Part shown: positions 1 to 11,807 of the stretch, in pieces
Layout: every line of letters begins with the position of its first letter
How positions within the stretch are numbered: position 1 is the first letter of the stretch
From: Helicostylum pulchrum
Lineage: Eukaryota; Mucoromycota; Mucoromycetes; Mucorales; Mucoraceae
Assembly: GCA_025677825.1 (NCBI GenBank)
Contig: JAIXMO010000009.1
Location: 434,001 to 498,000 of the forward strand
Reading direction: 5' to 3'
DNA: 64,000 nucleotides
Notes under the pieces: model-generated
Told to the model about the DNA's origin: nothing
Database searches by the model: none
What the model saw: the letters and a program-made list of their open reading frames with translations, nothing else
Translations under genes and position numbers: made by a program

Positions 1-3000
1 ATCGAAACAAGTGTTCCTCTTCCTATTTGTAACTCCCATCTATATACGTGAACCTATAATATGCGGCATAAATTTAGAGATTGGAAGAAAAAAAAACATG
101 AATCATAATTCTACTAGTATTTACCATTCCTCGCACACTTGCTAACAATTTGCCATTAAATGACCTTAAACAATCGACCATACCATCTGTTTTGATTTGT
201 GATATCAATCTTAACGTACGTTGTAAAGTTACTTGAAGCACAAGAATCCTTCCAACACTATTATTTTCATATTCGTCTGTATCTTTTCCAGTTGCCACAA
301 TAAAATATTCGTTGTTATCATTTTCAAATGTCATGGAAGTAGTAGCAAGTGGTCTTTCAAATTGTTTAAAGTAAACTCTATCAAGTACTAAAAAATAGAA
401 TAAGTACAAATTATATTACGTATATATAAATATATATTACCTTTAAAAGATTGATCATCTAAAACTTCAAATCCACCAGTGGTTGTAGAATCATTGTAAG
501 GTTCTGATGTAATTCTTTCAGTTACAACACCAAATGAACGAGATGTTTCTTGGTAAGTGATACGACGTGGCGTATCAATGGTAGGTATTTTAGTGATATG
601 AAGTTTTTGAATCTCTTCCATCTGTCCAATCACTAATCCATCTTTGGTTGTTAAAGCCACGGCATCAGGGAACGATAAACTATTGAACGAGGTCACACAA
701 CGCACTTCCTTCAAATTAACATTTGAATAAATAAGTTTTTTGTTTCTACTGTGAATAACGCTAGGTTTATCAGATGCGGCAAATACATGTGTCGTGCCGT
801 TGGAAGTAAAAGTACCTAAATGAATGGGTAGCTTTCCTAAAAACGATCTCTTTTTATCTGACAATTCACCAAGTCTCGTATCTAATTTGAAATTGTAAAA
901 TTGTCCATCACCTAATGCAACAAGTAGGTAGCATATATTTTCGAATTTGGCCATTAAAATTGAACGAGGCATAACTGTACCAGCAAGTGTTTCTTCCGCT
1001 ATTAACTGAAGGCTAGGTAACGCAAGTAAACAAACTCCGACGTTTTGCCACATACCAACTGCCACAACTGTCGATTGTAAAGGACTATCTGCATCTATGG
1101 GACTGATATCGATACAAGAAATTTCATGCTGAAGTTGAGTTACACTATTTTTTTTTAAAAAAAAAAAGTTAAAAAACCATTTGTTAAAGTATTGCAATAA
1201 AGCATATTTACCCAATTAGATTTAATTTTCTATCTCTAATCTGCAGAGCAATTAATCTACCATAACCAATAGATATCACACATTGAGTTGGATTAACACT
1301 AGCTACTGTGATCTGAGTACGTTCCTCGGGAATCCATTCATCCAACAAATTTCCATCACCTCTGGCATCCATTAGCCTTACACTACGGTCTGTGATTTGA
1401 ATGACCATATCATCAAATACATTAGCAGCCACCAAAGTTCTACTATTCAAATCTATTCCTGAATGACTTTCCAATTGAGTCATTGCATTACCACGTAACT
1501 GTAATAATCTAGTTTGATTTACAAAAGAAACTACCAACATATCATCGTGTATATCATGGAAAGAGGGACGTAATGCCCATACACCTTTCACTCCACTAAT
1601 TTCAATAGCAGCCAATTCGTTTAACCCTACACCATTCCTAATAATTCTTAATGAACTATCCTTTGCTACACCGGAACAAGTAATTAATTGAGTCTGTCCT
1701 TGTTTATCAAGATCCGCAACACAGAAATCGGTAATGGGTCCCAAATTAGGAAATTCGTCAATGACTTTAAGTATTTCGCCATTTTCGGCTGTTGTTGTAT
1801 CGGTTCTTTGGACGTGTACTAATTGTGAGTCTCCTACTGTTGATCCAACAAATACAACATCGTTATCCAAGTATACTAAACATGATGGCGTAGAAATCTA
1901 TATATAACATATAAGTTGACCTTTAATGTTTACCAACATTCTAAAAAAACACTTACACTTCCTAAACCAATAAAACATAATGCATCTACACGGTTATCTA
2001 TAATACTTAACGTCACCAAGTGAAGTAATCCTTCAGCATCCCCTAATAAAATACGAGATCCATCTTGATTCATAATTGAGAAACTATTTTACGAGATATA
2101 TATGCATATATATATGAGTATATAATATTATTTTTTTAAAAAAGAAAAGAAAAGCTCTAACCTATTAATTGTAGAAGGTCTAATTCCAATAGCGATAGGA
2201 GGTTGGTTTGGTTTAAGGTATCGAATGAATTTTCCAGCAATTAAAACGACACCACCGATATCAGCAGGCATTGCAATTAACAAATTGGCATCTGATTCAA
2301 AATGGTCCATTACAATATCCCCAGGTATTAATTGTCGATTTTTTATATTGACAGTAAAAGTTTGAAGATAACGACGTCCCAAAGGATCATCATATAAAAT
2401 TAATAATGTCGGCTCTAGTAAAGAATCTTGTAAGAATGCTAAAGAGATTACTTGTTTATCAGGAAGACTTTAATAAACCATATTAGTTTTTTTTTCTTTT
2501 TCTTCTGTTGATATATTATTTCTCTCTCTGTGTAATATATATACCTGATATCAATGTAATCGTGAGGGTGTTGAAATACCATATCTTGTGTTTGACGTCT
2601 TCTGCCGTCTTTACTTCTTAAGGATATTTTGCGTAGAGGTTGTGGTGTTGTATATTCTTTTGCTTTGTTAATGTCTGGTATAATGATTGTCACTGTTGAT
2701 TCATAAAGTGTGGTTGCAAAGTATTTACAAGAAGGATCAACAACTAAATTGCAATCCATACATTCGTTACGAGGTTGGCCTGGAAAGCCAATCTCTCCGC
2801 TTGATTCTGTAACGATTTGCTGTGAACTATCGAATGATAACACACAGTACTTGTGTCGTGCCGTAATTAAAAAGAGTGAAGCTTTATTTCGACCCTACAT
2901 ATATAATAAAAAAAAGACGCGTGAATAAAATAAGAGGAAACTTCTTTCTTTTTTTTTTAGATTTACTTTGGGGGTGAATAATCTCAGGGCAATGATGGTA

Positions 3001-3248
3001 CCGTAAATACTGAATTCAATCGTAGGCTTTAAGCCATCAGGAGTTAAAGTGTAAATTTCGATACGTGTTCCTTTACTAGAAAAGTTCAATTGTTAAATAA
3101 ATAAATAAATAAATAGATGAATTTAACTTTGATTGGTTATTTACCCTAAAACCAAGTTTGTTTCATAAGGTGAAGTAAAGGATCCCTTTACAGCAAATTG
3201 TGTAGCTGTTGGTTTTTGAGCTGTAACAACATATTTGTGATAAGTCAT
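1..3248 (-). CDS. DDB1: DNA damage-binding protein 1 homologue (partial, C-terminus outside window)
   Basis: Spliced translation follows DDB1, the triple beta-propeller adaptor of CUL4 ubiquitin ligases that acts in nucleotide-excision repair and substrate recruitment in the nucleus. The start is the ATG at 3248 (MTYHKYVVTAQKPT), which matches the family N-terminus; an in-frame ATG at 3371 would add a poor, lysine/phenylalanine-rich extension. Diagnostic blocks follow in order: VVFVGSTVGDSQLV, the NLGPITDFCVADL block, LITCSGVAKDSSLRIIRNG, IPRSILMAKFE, VNLKEVRCV, EIQKLHITKIPT and FNGKLLASV. At least nine short introns interrupt the frame (for example 3076-3144, 2895-2966 and about 54-123). The last visible exon runs to base 1 and reads VHVYRWE, as in the third propeller. 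The stop and C-terminal helical domain lie left of the window. Family CPSF1/SF3B3 paralogues were considered, but the N-terminal VVTAQKPT signature fits DDB1. Confidence 0.93.
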
Positions 3249-4519
3249 TACGTGCTCGTAAGTTTCTATATTATAGTTGTTGAAAGATATAAAAAATATT
3301 TTTTTTTTAAAAAAAAAAATGTGTCTTTTTCTTCTTAGCCAATCAACATCAACTAAAAATGAAGGGTTCAAACTCTTTTGCAGCCAAAAGAAGTTTCAAG
3401 TGAAATGCAACTGATCGAAAGGGGAATAATAATAAAAGAATAGAATGGGCTTATGAATACGCGGTGAACAATTTACTAGTTTTACTTGTAAGTAGACACG
3501 AGGTGTAAATCACATTCCAGACTGCCCACAAAGAAAAGAAAAAGGGGGAGAATACGGTTGTGAAAAAAGCCATTTGTCGACTTGGTTTCACACTAAACCA
3601 GTTTATGGGAATTTTCTTCTCAAACATATAAAATATACAATATCTATTACATGGACTTCTCTAACTATTACTTCTATTTCTTGCATAAGCATCCTTATCA
3701 TTTATAACTAATAGAATATTCTATAAACTACTTGTAAGGTATTCCCTTGATATTGCTACACTAAAAGAAAGCTCCTTCTTTTTTTATTCCGCCATAAAAC
3801 TAATAAGTGTATTTTTTCCTAAACTATCTACATAGCTCGGATATTACCAATGTTTGACAGGTACGCCGGTAAAGGTTGATGCAGATTTGGTAATTGTCTG
3901 CAGGTACGGCTTTTTTTTTATTTGATATAGTTAGTCTTGTATGTAACAGTTGAAACATGAAGCTTCAAGTGATAGACCAACAAGGTTTTTTTTTGTTACT
4001 GAAAAAAAAATATGTCCGTTTATTTATTTATTAATAACTATTTGAGTTTATTAATCTCTTTTTATCCAGTACGAACAGATCATTTAATAGCTGTTCAACG
4101 TTTTCTGTACTATAATGAGGGTTGGCCCTCTCTTTCTACGTTCAATACCTCCTTTCAATTTTCATCGACCATGTCTCCTTGATCATTCTCTGTAATTAAT
4201 AATGAAAAAGACTATGGATTGGAAGTAAAGGCCATATGATAACACCATTGATATGTATGCCTCTCTTTTTTTTTAGTGTGTATACAAGTCCAACTCACGT
4301 GGATTAGAAACTGTGAACATTTTGTAAAATGTAGCACATCCTCAAAAAAGGTAATTTTAAGTGTGACTAAAAAAAATGGGAAGAGTCACACAGCACCAGT
4401 CTATGGAAAATAACGATTCATCATAAAACCTTTTTTTATTATTTATCTTTCGTTCCCTTTTCTCTTTACTTTTTCACAGCAAGTAAAAAAAAAAACTCGT
4501 CCATTCCTTATATTACAAG

Positions 4520-4553
<34 letters not shown>

Positions 4554-4568
4554 AAAAGGATAGACACA
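3249..4568. other. Intergenic gap, divergent promoter between DDB1 and the SWIB gene
   Basis: About 1.3 kb with no supported gene. It holds the divergent promoter regions of DDB1 (minus) and the SWIB-domain gene (plus), many short poly-T and poly-A tracts, and a near-duplicated CAGGTACG octamer around 3858 and 3900. No tRNA or other RNA structure was recognised. Confidence 0.5.
4520..4549. repeat. (AT)n dinucleotide microsatellite
   Basis: An uninterrupted alternating A-T run of about 30 bases ending roughly 20 bp before the ATG of the SWIB gene, where it would sit in the promoter or 5' leader. Such runs are slippage-prone. Confidence 0.9.
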
Positions 4569-5622
4569 ATGGATAGTAATAACGACATGCTGTTATCAGG
4601 TAACTATAAATGATATATAACGTGCGTACGGTTTACATAATCTTATTAACATATAATATATATTTAGATTTATTATTCTCATGGGGAAGCAATAATAACA
4701 TTAATAATAATAATATTTATGATGATCCGTTATCTTCGTCTAACGAGTTATTAGTTGAAGATAGTTCTTTACTCGCAATGAACTCTAATATACACTACGA
4801 GTCATTAAATCAATACCAAGAACCTTTTAATTGCAGTAATGACAACACTTTTTATGATCTGTTTCCTCAAGAAAAGTTACAATTCATAATCAATGATAAT
4901 ACGGAACCTTCATCATCTCAATTGATGTTACACCAGCAAGCAGTCTATACAAACCATTCCCCAATCGTGGAACCTTTCACGGACAACAAACCACAGGTTG
5001 TAGTACAAAAGAAAAACAACAGTAACAAACGTAAAAAGGCACCGGCTGAACAAGATAATAAACTGCAAGAAAGAAAAAAACCCAAAAAGAAGAAGAAGAA
5101 GAAGGAAGATGTAGATCCAAACGCACCTCCCAAACCCAAACGTATCACGGGCTTAAATAAACCCCTTTTATTAAGTGATTCTTTACAAGTCATTATGGAA
5201 GGAGCAACTGAAGTAATATATATTTATTTTACTTTCTTTTTTAATTCTAACGTTTATTTATTTTCTTATAAAAGTTGTCCAGACCAGAGATAGTAAAACG
5301 ATTATGGAATTATATAAAATCAAATCAGCTGCAAGATCCGGCTGATCGACGCTTCATTTTATGTGACGAAAAGCTAAAATGTATTTTCCAAAAGGACAGG
5401 GTAAATAGCTTTGGAATGAATAGAGATTTATCGGCTCATTTGACAAAGAAAGAAGTACCTTGTACGCAAGACAGTAGTAGTATTACACCTTCCATTATCT
5501 CAAACACAAACCAATCTCTAATGATCGAAGACTTTTCTCCCGTGTCCACTGCCGAAACACCAGATATTATGACGCCAAGCGACAGTGAAATCTTTTTACA
5601 AAAATGGTGTAGCTCCCTTTAA
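4569..5622 (+). CDS. SWIB/MDM2-domain protein, likely chromatin or transcription cofactor
   Basis: Three exons (4569-4599, 4668-5212, 5275-5622) give about 307 residues. The first half is asparagine/serine-rich and disordered. A strongly basic lysine tract (about residues 155-180) precedes a C-terminal SWIB domain. The domain is recognised from GLNKPLLLSDSLQVIM, LSRPEIVKRLWNYIKSNQLQ, DRRFILCDEKLK and MNRDLSAHL, with the intron falling exactly before the conserved LSRPE. SWIB domains occur in SWI/SNF subunits, in Uaf30 of the RNA polymerase I upstream activating factor and in Tri1-type proteins. The basic stretch followed by SWIB resembles the Uaf30/Tri1 class, but the N-terminus is too divergent to choose between them. 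The ATG at 4569 is used because its short exon splices in frame into the N-rich exon. Confidence 0.85.
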
Positions 5623-5756
5623 AAAAGAAACTAAATATGGTAAAAAGAAGGAAGGGAAGCTTTTCTTTAGTTTAGCAAAAAGACCTTTATATATATATAT
5701 TTTGTGCACAAGCATACACACACACACAAGTATACACAACATTCAAATAATTACAG

Positions 5757-5759
<3 letters not shown>

Positions 5760-5787
<28 letters not shown>
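5760..5787. repeat. Poly-T homopolymer (28 nt)
   Basis: Twenty-eight consecutive T in the 258 bp gap between the convergent 3' ends of the SWIB gene and the small hypothetical gene. It may act in 3'-end formation of the minus-strand gene or be simple slippage; nothing else is seen in this gap. Confidence 0.9.
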
Positions 5788-5791
<4 letters not shown>

Positions 5792-5880
5792 CTATTATTC
5801 ACATTGTAAATAACTCCCCTTTTTTTTTATTCATCCAGAAAAAAAAATATAAAACAAAAATACACATATAAAAAAAGCTT

Positions 5881-6159
5881 TTAAGCGTGAGGTTCATGAG
5901 TAGAAAAATCAACCACCGGTAATTCAGCCCATTCTTGCCCATCGGTAAGTGTTAAAAATTCAGACTGTCCAAGTTGTTGTTTTGACCATAATAAATCAGC
6001 AACTGAAGGTGCGCTATCAACAAATGCATAAAGCATCATTTCTGCAGAATCATGAGTCGAGGGAAAAATATCTTGATCAAAATAGTGTTCTTCTTCTTCC
6101 GTAGTTAAATTTAAGAAAACAAAATCCTCGTTATTGTTGTTGTTGTTGTTAGCAGGCAT
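5881..6159 (-). CDS. Small acidic hypothetical protein (92 aa)
   Basis: Single-exon ORF starting MPANNNNNNNEDFVFLNL and ending THEPHA, rich in acidic and aromatic residues after an N-terminal asparagine run. No signal peptide, membrane segment or known motif was recognised. It is divergent from the ECM33-like gene across a 475 bp spacer and convergent with the SWIB gene. A TATA-like TATAAAAAA element lies near 6284-6292 on the minus strand. The composition (balanced D/E/L/F) looks coding rather than chance for such AT-rich DNA, but no family was recognised. Confidence 0.55.
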   Translation of the reverse strand: MPANNNNNNNEDFVFLNLTTEEEEHYFDQDIFPSTHDSAEMMLYAFVDSAPSVADLLWSKQQLGQSEFLTLTDGQEWAELPVVDFSTHEPHA

Positions 6160-6635
6160 ATTGAAAATAATAAACCAAAAAATAAAATAAAAGGTATATG
6201 TGTGAGAAAAGAAGGAAAGAAGGATGAAGAAAAAAAAATTGGGTACGGGGTCCCTCTCTTTTTAAGTTCCCTGGCACCCTTTTTTTTATAGTAGACGTCG
6301 TATAATCAAAAAAGTCGAAACACTTTTTTTTTTTTTTTTTCGCTTATTTATATAGTCTCATGTGACATAACATAAGTGTGTAACGGCCCAAATTTCACGC
6401 GCCAGGATTAATAAAATGTTGGGATTTCACCCAATAATCCTTGGTTTTTGTAGATTTTCTTATAATTTGACCAAGATACTACATACCATTCTTTGTGATT
6501 TTATTTCAAAATCGACACAGTTTAAACGAAATGTTTACATATAAAAGCTTCAATATTCCCTCTTTTTCATTTTGTTTTTTTTTTCTTGCTTCTGTATTCT
6601 TTCTTTTTCTTTTTTTTATTATTATCAAGTATATA
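6160..6635. other. Divergent promoter region
   Basis: 475 bp between the start codons of the small hypothetical (minus) and the Ecm33-like gene (plus). It contains an 18-nt poly-T run near 6323-6340 and a TATA box for the plus-strand gene at 6540-6547. Nothing else was recognised. Confidence 0.5.
6540..6547 (+). promoter_or_regulatory. TATA box of the Ecm33-like gene
   Basis: TATAAAAG lies 96 bp upstream of the ATG at 6636 and is followed by a pyrimidine-rich leader. This position argues that the in-frame upstream ATGs at 6495 and 6531 are not used for translation. Confidence 0.55.
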
Positions 6636-8051
6636 ATGGCAAGATTAACTTTAACCTCAATCGTATTGGCTACCATGTTTGCCCTGAGTATGGCAGAATG
6701 TAAGTACAAAAAAAAAAAAAAAAGTCAATTACCCTTACATCGTGTAACATATATTTCCCCTCCCTTATGCTTGCAGCCGCATGTGAGAAGAATGTCAAAA
6801 TTGTCAATCAAGCAGATTTGGATGCTATTAAATCTTGTACAATCTTTAAGGGAGTTATCACTATTGATACAGCTCCTGTTGCGCACCTCAGGATGGAAGG
6901 TATTCAACAATTAACCGGTGATTTAATGATGTCTGGTAACGTTGATATGGTCTCTTTCAGTGCCCCCAATTTACAAAAGGTAGACGGTCATGTCAAGATT
7001 ATTAACCATACCATCTTGAACAAGCTTGAATTCCCTCTCTTGACAGAGGTAAATGGTTTCCATTTAGCTGTCTTGCCTGCCCTTGAAAAAATTGGTTTCC
7101 CTGCTGGTCTTACCAAGGTCAACTCTATCCGTATTGAAGACACCCGCGCTCCCAGCATTGATGGCTTTAAGCCCGAAACTGTAGAGTCTTTTACTTTATT
7201 AAGTAACAAGTACATGAAGTCATTTGATTTTACTTCTGTAAAGGATGTTACTGGTGATATGTTATTACTTGGTAATAACCCTGCCTTGGTATTCAATGTA
7301 AGATTATAGGGTATTTTTTTTCAAGTATTTAAGACGAGATTCTAATTTTATTTATTTTGGGGAATTTAAGGCAGAACAATTGGGCAGTATTAAAACTGGT
7401 ACTTTCCTTAACGTGGCTGAACTTCAGATGCCTGCTTTAACACTCGTTAAATCCGACGTTTCATTCCACGAAAATGAATTTACTTCGCTCACTATGGATA
7501 AACTTGAAAGAATTGGAGGTACCGTAACTATTGCCAACAATAACAAATTGACCGAAACTTCATTCAAGAGTTTGACTGTTGTCAACGGCGCTCTTTCCAT
7601 TGGTAACAACACACAATTGACATCTATTGATGGATTCCCCGTCTTGTCTGAAATTCACGGTATGGCTGATTTGGCTGGTGGTTTCGCAGAATATAAACTT
7701 CCGGCTCTTCAAGATGTTCGTGGAGGTATGCGTCTTCAAACTACTTCGAACAAGGTCGGCTGTTCTGACCTTGAGCGTAAGCTTAAGGGTGAAAACATTG
7801 TCAAGGGTGATACTTGGAGTTGTTCCGCTAGTATGCAGGAGTCAAATATGATCCCCACTGTCGGTCAAAGCCCTTCAATCCCCAAATCTGGTAGCAGTGG
7901 AGGTAGCAGTGGCAGCACTGGCGGCGGTAGCAGTGGTAGCAGCGGAAGCGGTGGTGAAAATATGCAAGCCAGTGGTGCTTCCAAAGTCATTGTACAAGGC
8001 TCTTCTTTATTAGCTCTTGCCGTAGGCTTCGTCTATACTTTGGGTCTTTAA
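6636..8051 (+). CDS. Ecm33-like GPI-anchored cell-wall protein
   Basis: Three exons (6636-6699, 6777-7297, 7371-8051) give about 421 residues. Residues 1-19 form a signal peptide (MARLTLTSIVLATMFALSMA). The middle is a receptor-L/leucine-rich solenoid of repeated beta-strand motifs such as LTGDLMMSGN, VDGHVKIIN, IGGTVTIANN and VNGALSIGNN, as in Ecm33/Sps2 proteins. A serine/glycine-rich linker (GGSSGSTGGGSSGSSGSGG) follows. The C-terminus is hydrophobic and typical of a GPI-attachment signal (SLLALAVGFVYTLGL), with small residues just upstream as candidate omega sites. The family functions at the plasma membrane/cell wall interface in wall integrity. ATG 6636 is chosen over upstream in-frame ATGs because it creates the signal peptide and lies downstream of a TATA box. 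Confidence 0.88.
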
Positions 8052-9487
8052 TTTTTCTAACACACAACAACAACAACAAAAAAAGGGGAAAGATAAAATA
8101 AAATAAAATAAAGAAGAGGGGCATATCTAGTTATTAATCTCTCCATACATACCTATAGAACAATTTATTTGAATAGTAATCCTAGTAAGACTTTCTTTTT
8201 ATTTATTTGTTATATTTCCTTATTTTTTTTTTTGGTGTATAAATACTATACCTATTTTTATAAATAAATAAAAAATATCTATTTTCATATTTAGGCCGTA
8301 AGCTGAAACTTGTTTTTATCATCCCCACTGCATTCCTGGCGTAAAATAAAAAAAAGGAAATTAATTTCAAACATTTCAAAAAATAATGCTCGGATTAACT
8401 TTAAGCTGTTTTCTTATCGGAAGTAGCGTGTTGTCTTTGGAAGACATCAGGGCGACCCGTACCATTCCAAATCGAGCGTGAAATGGCCATCCTATATTTG
8501 GCAAATCAATACTTAAAAGCCTGTCTCCAATAATGCAATTTAACCGTGCATTGGGAGTAATAGATCAGCATACAGATGAATTTTCACGGGAAGCAAGAAT
8601 AGCTATAAAATGAGCCTTTCTTTCGTTCTTCTACTACTACTTGGATATCCAATACAAAACTTTACGGATGGGGCGGCTACAGCTCTGTGGCATATACGAT
8701 ATTGAAGAACCAGAGAATGGCCGATGTTGTAGGCAGAGTAGTACGATATGCTTTGTTTAAGGCTCTTAAAGAACGTTCTTCTGAATAGATTGCATTTTTT
8801 GGGATGTAACTACACATATAAGAAACTGGAGACAAGGCTTTGAAACGTGAGAGGTACGCTGCTTGTGTTAAACACCCCAGGCTATATTATGCAACTTGTC
8901 CAGTGACGCTTTTTAATTCAAATAGCCATATACTTGGCTATTTTTTTACGAGTAGTAGCAAAGATTTTAAATAAATTTAATAAACCTTTTTTTTTTGTTC
9001 CTGGTTGTGGTACTTTTAAGTGAATATCGCTATTTAATTATTATTGTGTTTGAATCTCTGCTTATTATAAGTTTTTCAGTGTACTTGTTTTACAATTTAT
9101 ATTGTATAATTAAGGAGGCTTGTAATTGCGTAACGGATAAGGGAAGACGCCCCTTTTTTGTGACTTACAGTAACAGCTATCTTGTTGTTAAACCGGGAAT
9201 GTATACATAAATATCAGGGCGTACATTGATAGTATAATATTAGAAAAACACCTATCGGGATAAAGTAAACCCTATCGTTTCGATTATGCCAATTGAAGGT
9301 AAAGATTCCTTATATGAACCTACATCCAGTAAAAAAAAGTAATTCGGGATTCACAATCAAAAGAGAATTAAAAAAGTTAAAAATCCGATTTGTAAACAAA
9401 AAGTCACACTGTTTAACAAAGGACTCCTAATGTCCCTCCTTCTTTTTTGTATTTTCTTTTTACTTTTTTCTTTCTTTATATCAAAAA
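8052..9487. other. Intergenic gap with one coding relic
   Basis: 1.4 kb between the Ecm33-like gene and the MFS transporter. The first 300 bp are AT-rich 3' flank with AATAAA-like motifs. The segment 8386-8760 looks like decayed coding DNA and is listed separately. The remainder up to 9487 shows only AT-rich sequence and poly-T runs typical of a promoter. Confidence 0.5.
8386..8760 (+). pseudogene. Decayed coding relic of unknown family
   Basis: One reading frame from the ATG at 8386 stays protein-like for about 375 bp but is broken by TGA codons at 8479 and 8611 before a final TAA. The open stretches have balanced composition, for example MQFNRALGVIDQHTDEFSRE (from 8533) and LDIQYKTLRMGRLQLCGIYD (from about 8641). 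The local GC content is visibly higher than the surrounding intergenic DNA. No family was recognised, and no splice sites that would remove both stops were found. It could be an old duplicated gene or transposon fragment. Confidence 0.35.
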
Positions 9488-11681
9488 ATGATGAATGTAC
9501 CTGATCCTGTATCGAGTAGTTTTACAGATAGTATATCTAGTGAATTACATAGGCGTATGGAAGCAGAAGAGATCAATTCCCTTCACAACAATAACAATCA
9601 ACAATCCGTTCACTCTAATTTAAACAATTCGAATGGCAGTTACACAGCCCCAATGAATATAAATAAATCCATGTTAGAAATTAGTGAAAGAAGAGGTTCT
9701 AATGCTGGTAGTGTATCGTCTTCTCACTATCTTAATGAAGAAGATAGTATATATAGTTCTGGAGGAGATAGTAGTGATGATGGTAATGATAAGGCGACAC
9801 CTTTGCCCAAGCTTCAAATGTTTGTCATTTCAGTTTTATTGTTCAGTGAACCACTTACATCAACTATCTTGTTTCCATTTATTTATTCAATGGTGAGTTT
9901 TATATATATATATATTTATATGTAGAATAATGACAGTAAAAAACTAATAACATTTCACGCAATCAAGTTGAGAGATTTTCACTTGTCCGATGATGAAAAA
10001 GAAATTGGTAGCTATGCTGGATGGATAAGTAAGTTTATTATATAAAGAAATTTGCAATTGTAATGATGGTATATATCTAATATGTGATATTTTTTGTTTT
10101 AAGCTTCCGTGTTTTTTATTGCACAATTCTGTACAGCCATGATATGGGGAAAGATATCTGACCGCTTTGGAAGAAGACCTGTCTTGTTGACTGGATTAAT
10201 TGGTAATACTGTGTCCAGTTGTTTATTTGGACTCAGCACAAATATCTGGTGGGCTATTGGTTCTCGTGCTTTATGTGGCGTTATGAACGGTAACAGTGGT
10301 GTTGCTCGTAGTGCCGTAAGCGAAATTACAGATAACACCAATAAAGCAAAGGCATTTAGTATATTTAGTATAATGTGGAATACAGGCATGATTGGTAAGC
10401 TGAGGAACTGCAGGGGGTGAAAATATATTTATTGAATTTCTTATGCACAAATCTAACTCATTGTTGACAATTTTTATCGTGTAGTTGGTAAAGTTCTTCA
10501 CTCTGCAAAAAAAAAAAAGAGGGTCATTCTTGTATGACATTATTTAACTTTTTTTATTTTTAGGTCCTGCTTTAGGTGGTTATTTGTCCAAGCCAGCAGA
10601 AAACTTTCCTACCATATTTGGTAATTGTCAGTTCTTAAAAGACTATCCTTACTTTTTACCTTGTTTTATCTCTGCTTGTGGTTCCATGATTGGCTTTGTT
10701 ATCGGTTGTTTCTTTTTGAAAGAATCGAATCCCAATGTAATAGCACATAGAAAGTGGAATAAAGATCAAAGTGAACGAACCGCTCTTTTAGGAAACGAAG
10801 CTGGTAGAGCAGGCAACAACAATGATGATGAGTATTCTAATACAAAAACCATTCCTAAAAGTGGCTCTCTTCGTAATGTCACAAAGGCATCTATTATAGT
10901 CATTATAAATTACTCGTAAAGTTTATATAATTGTGTATTAACTACATGCATACTAAAAAATGTTCTTCTTTAAATAGTCTCTATGGTTTTCATGCCATGG
11001 TATTTGATGAAATCTTACCATTGTATTTCACTGCTCCTGTTTACGCTGGTGGATTAGGTGTTTCATTACCTGAATTTGCAGGACTATTATCTTTCCTTGG
11101 TATCTCTCAATTGATATTTCAATTCGGTGTTTATCCTAGAATGACACGACAATTTGATGTATTGGTTTTATGTCGCGTAGCATTATTTATATTTATACCC
11201 GTTTACATCATATTCCCAGAATTAAGCGTTTATAGAGAGTGGGCTTTATCACAGTTATTAGACGGTACCACCAATTGGACTTTTAGATTTGGTTATGCAT
11301 TCGTGTTGATTCTTCGTTTCTTTGCAAGTTGTGTATCATTTACTGGGCTTACTATTATGGTTAGCACTTCGGCTACATCTGAAGTACTTGGAACTGTAAA
11401 TGGGTAAATAAGCATCATTAAATATACTATATTTATTGATTTTTTGTACTGACATATTACTACTCTTTTTATGTAGTATATCTCAATCTTGTTTATCTCT
11501 TGTTCGTGCGCTGGCACCTACATTAGGAGGTACTTTGTGGTCATATTCTTTAAAAGACGGAAACAGTTTCCCTTTTGACCATCATTTTGTCTATTATTTA
11601 ATTGGTATAATGGCAGGTATTAGCTTTATTTTCAGTTTTCTTATACCAAATAGTGTAGCATTAGGCGGTAAAAGTAAATAA
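9488..11681 (+). CDS. Major facilitator superfamily transporter
   Basis: Six exons: 9488-9892, 9968-10028, 10104-10394, 10564-10915, 10978-11403 and 11477-11681, giving about 580 residues. A cytosolic serine/asparagine-rich N-terminus of about 110 residues precedes the first membrane segment (MFVISVLLFSEPLTSTILFP). The MFS loop 2-3 signature appears as GKISDRFGRRPVLLTG, followed by GSRALCGVMNGNSGVARSA. A long hydrophilic central loop carries SERTALLGNE. The second half begins YGFHAMVFDEILPLYF and continues with six further hydrophobic segments. The layout matches fungal 12-TM transporters of the drug:H+ antiporter/ZIFL-like group, which sit in plasma or vacuolar membranes; substrate cannot be inferred. 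The intron 9893-9967 has a textbook CTAATAAC branch site, and all exon junctions keep frame. Confidence 0.88.
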
Positions 11682-11807
11682 TATACAATAATCAGATTTT
11701 TATTTTTTTGCACTTTAAATAAAAAATTTCTTTTTTTTCCCTTTTCTTTTTTTCTTTCTCTCGTTAAAAAAACCAAGAAATCAAACAACGCGTAAAAAGC
11801 TCACATC

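Noticed and set aside
6495..6635. In-frame upstream extension of the Ecm33-like gene
   Set aside because: The ATGs at 6495 and 6531 lie upstream of the TATA box at 6540, and the extension would bury the signal peptide.
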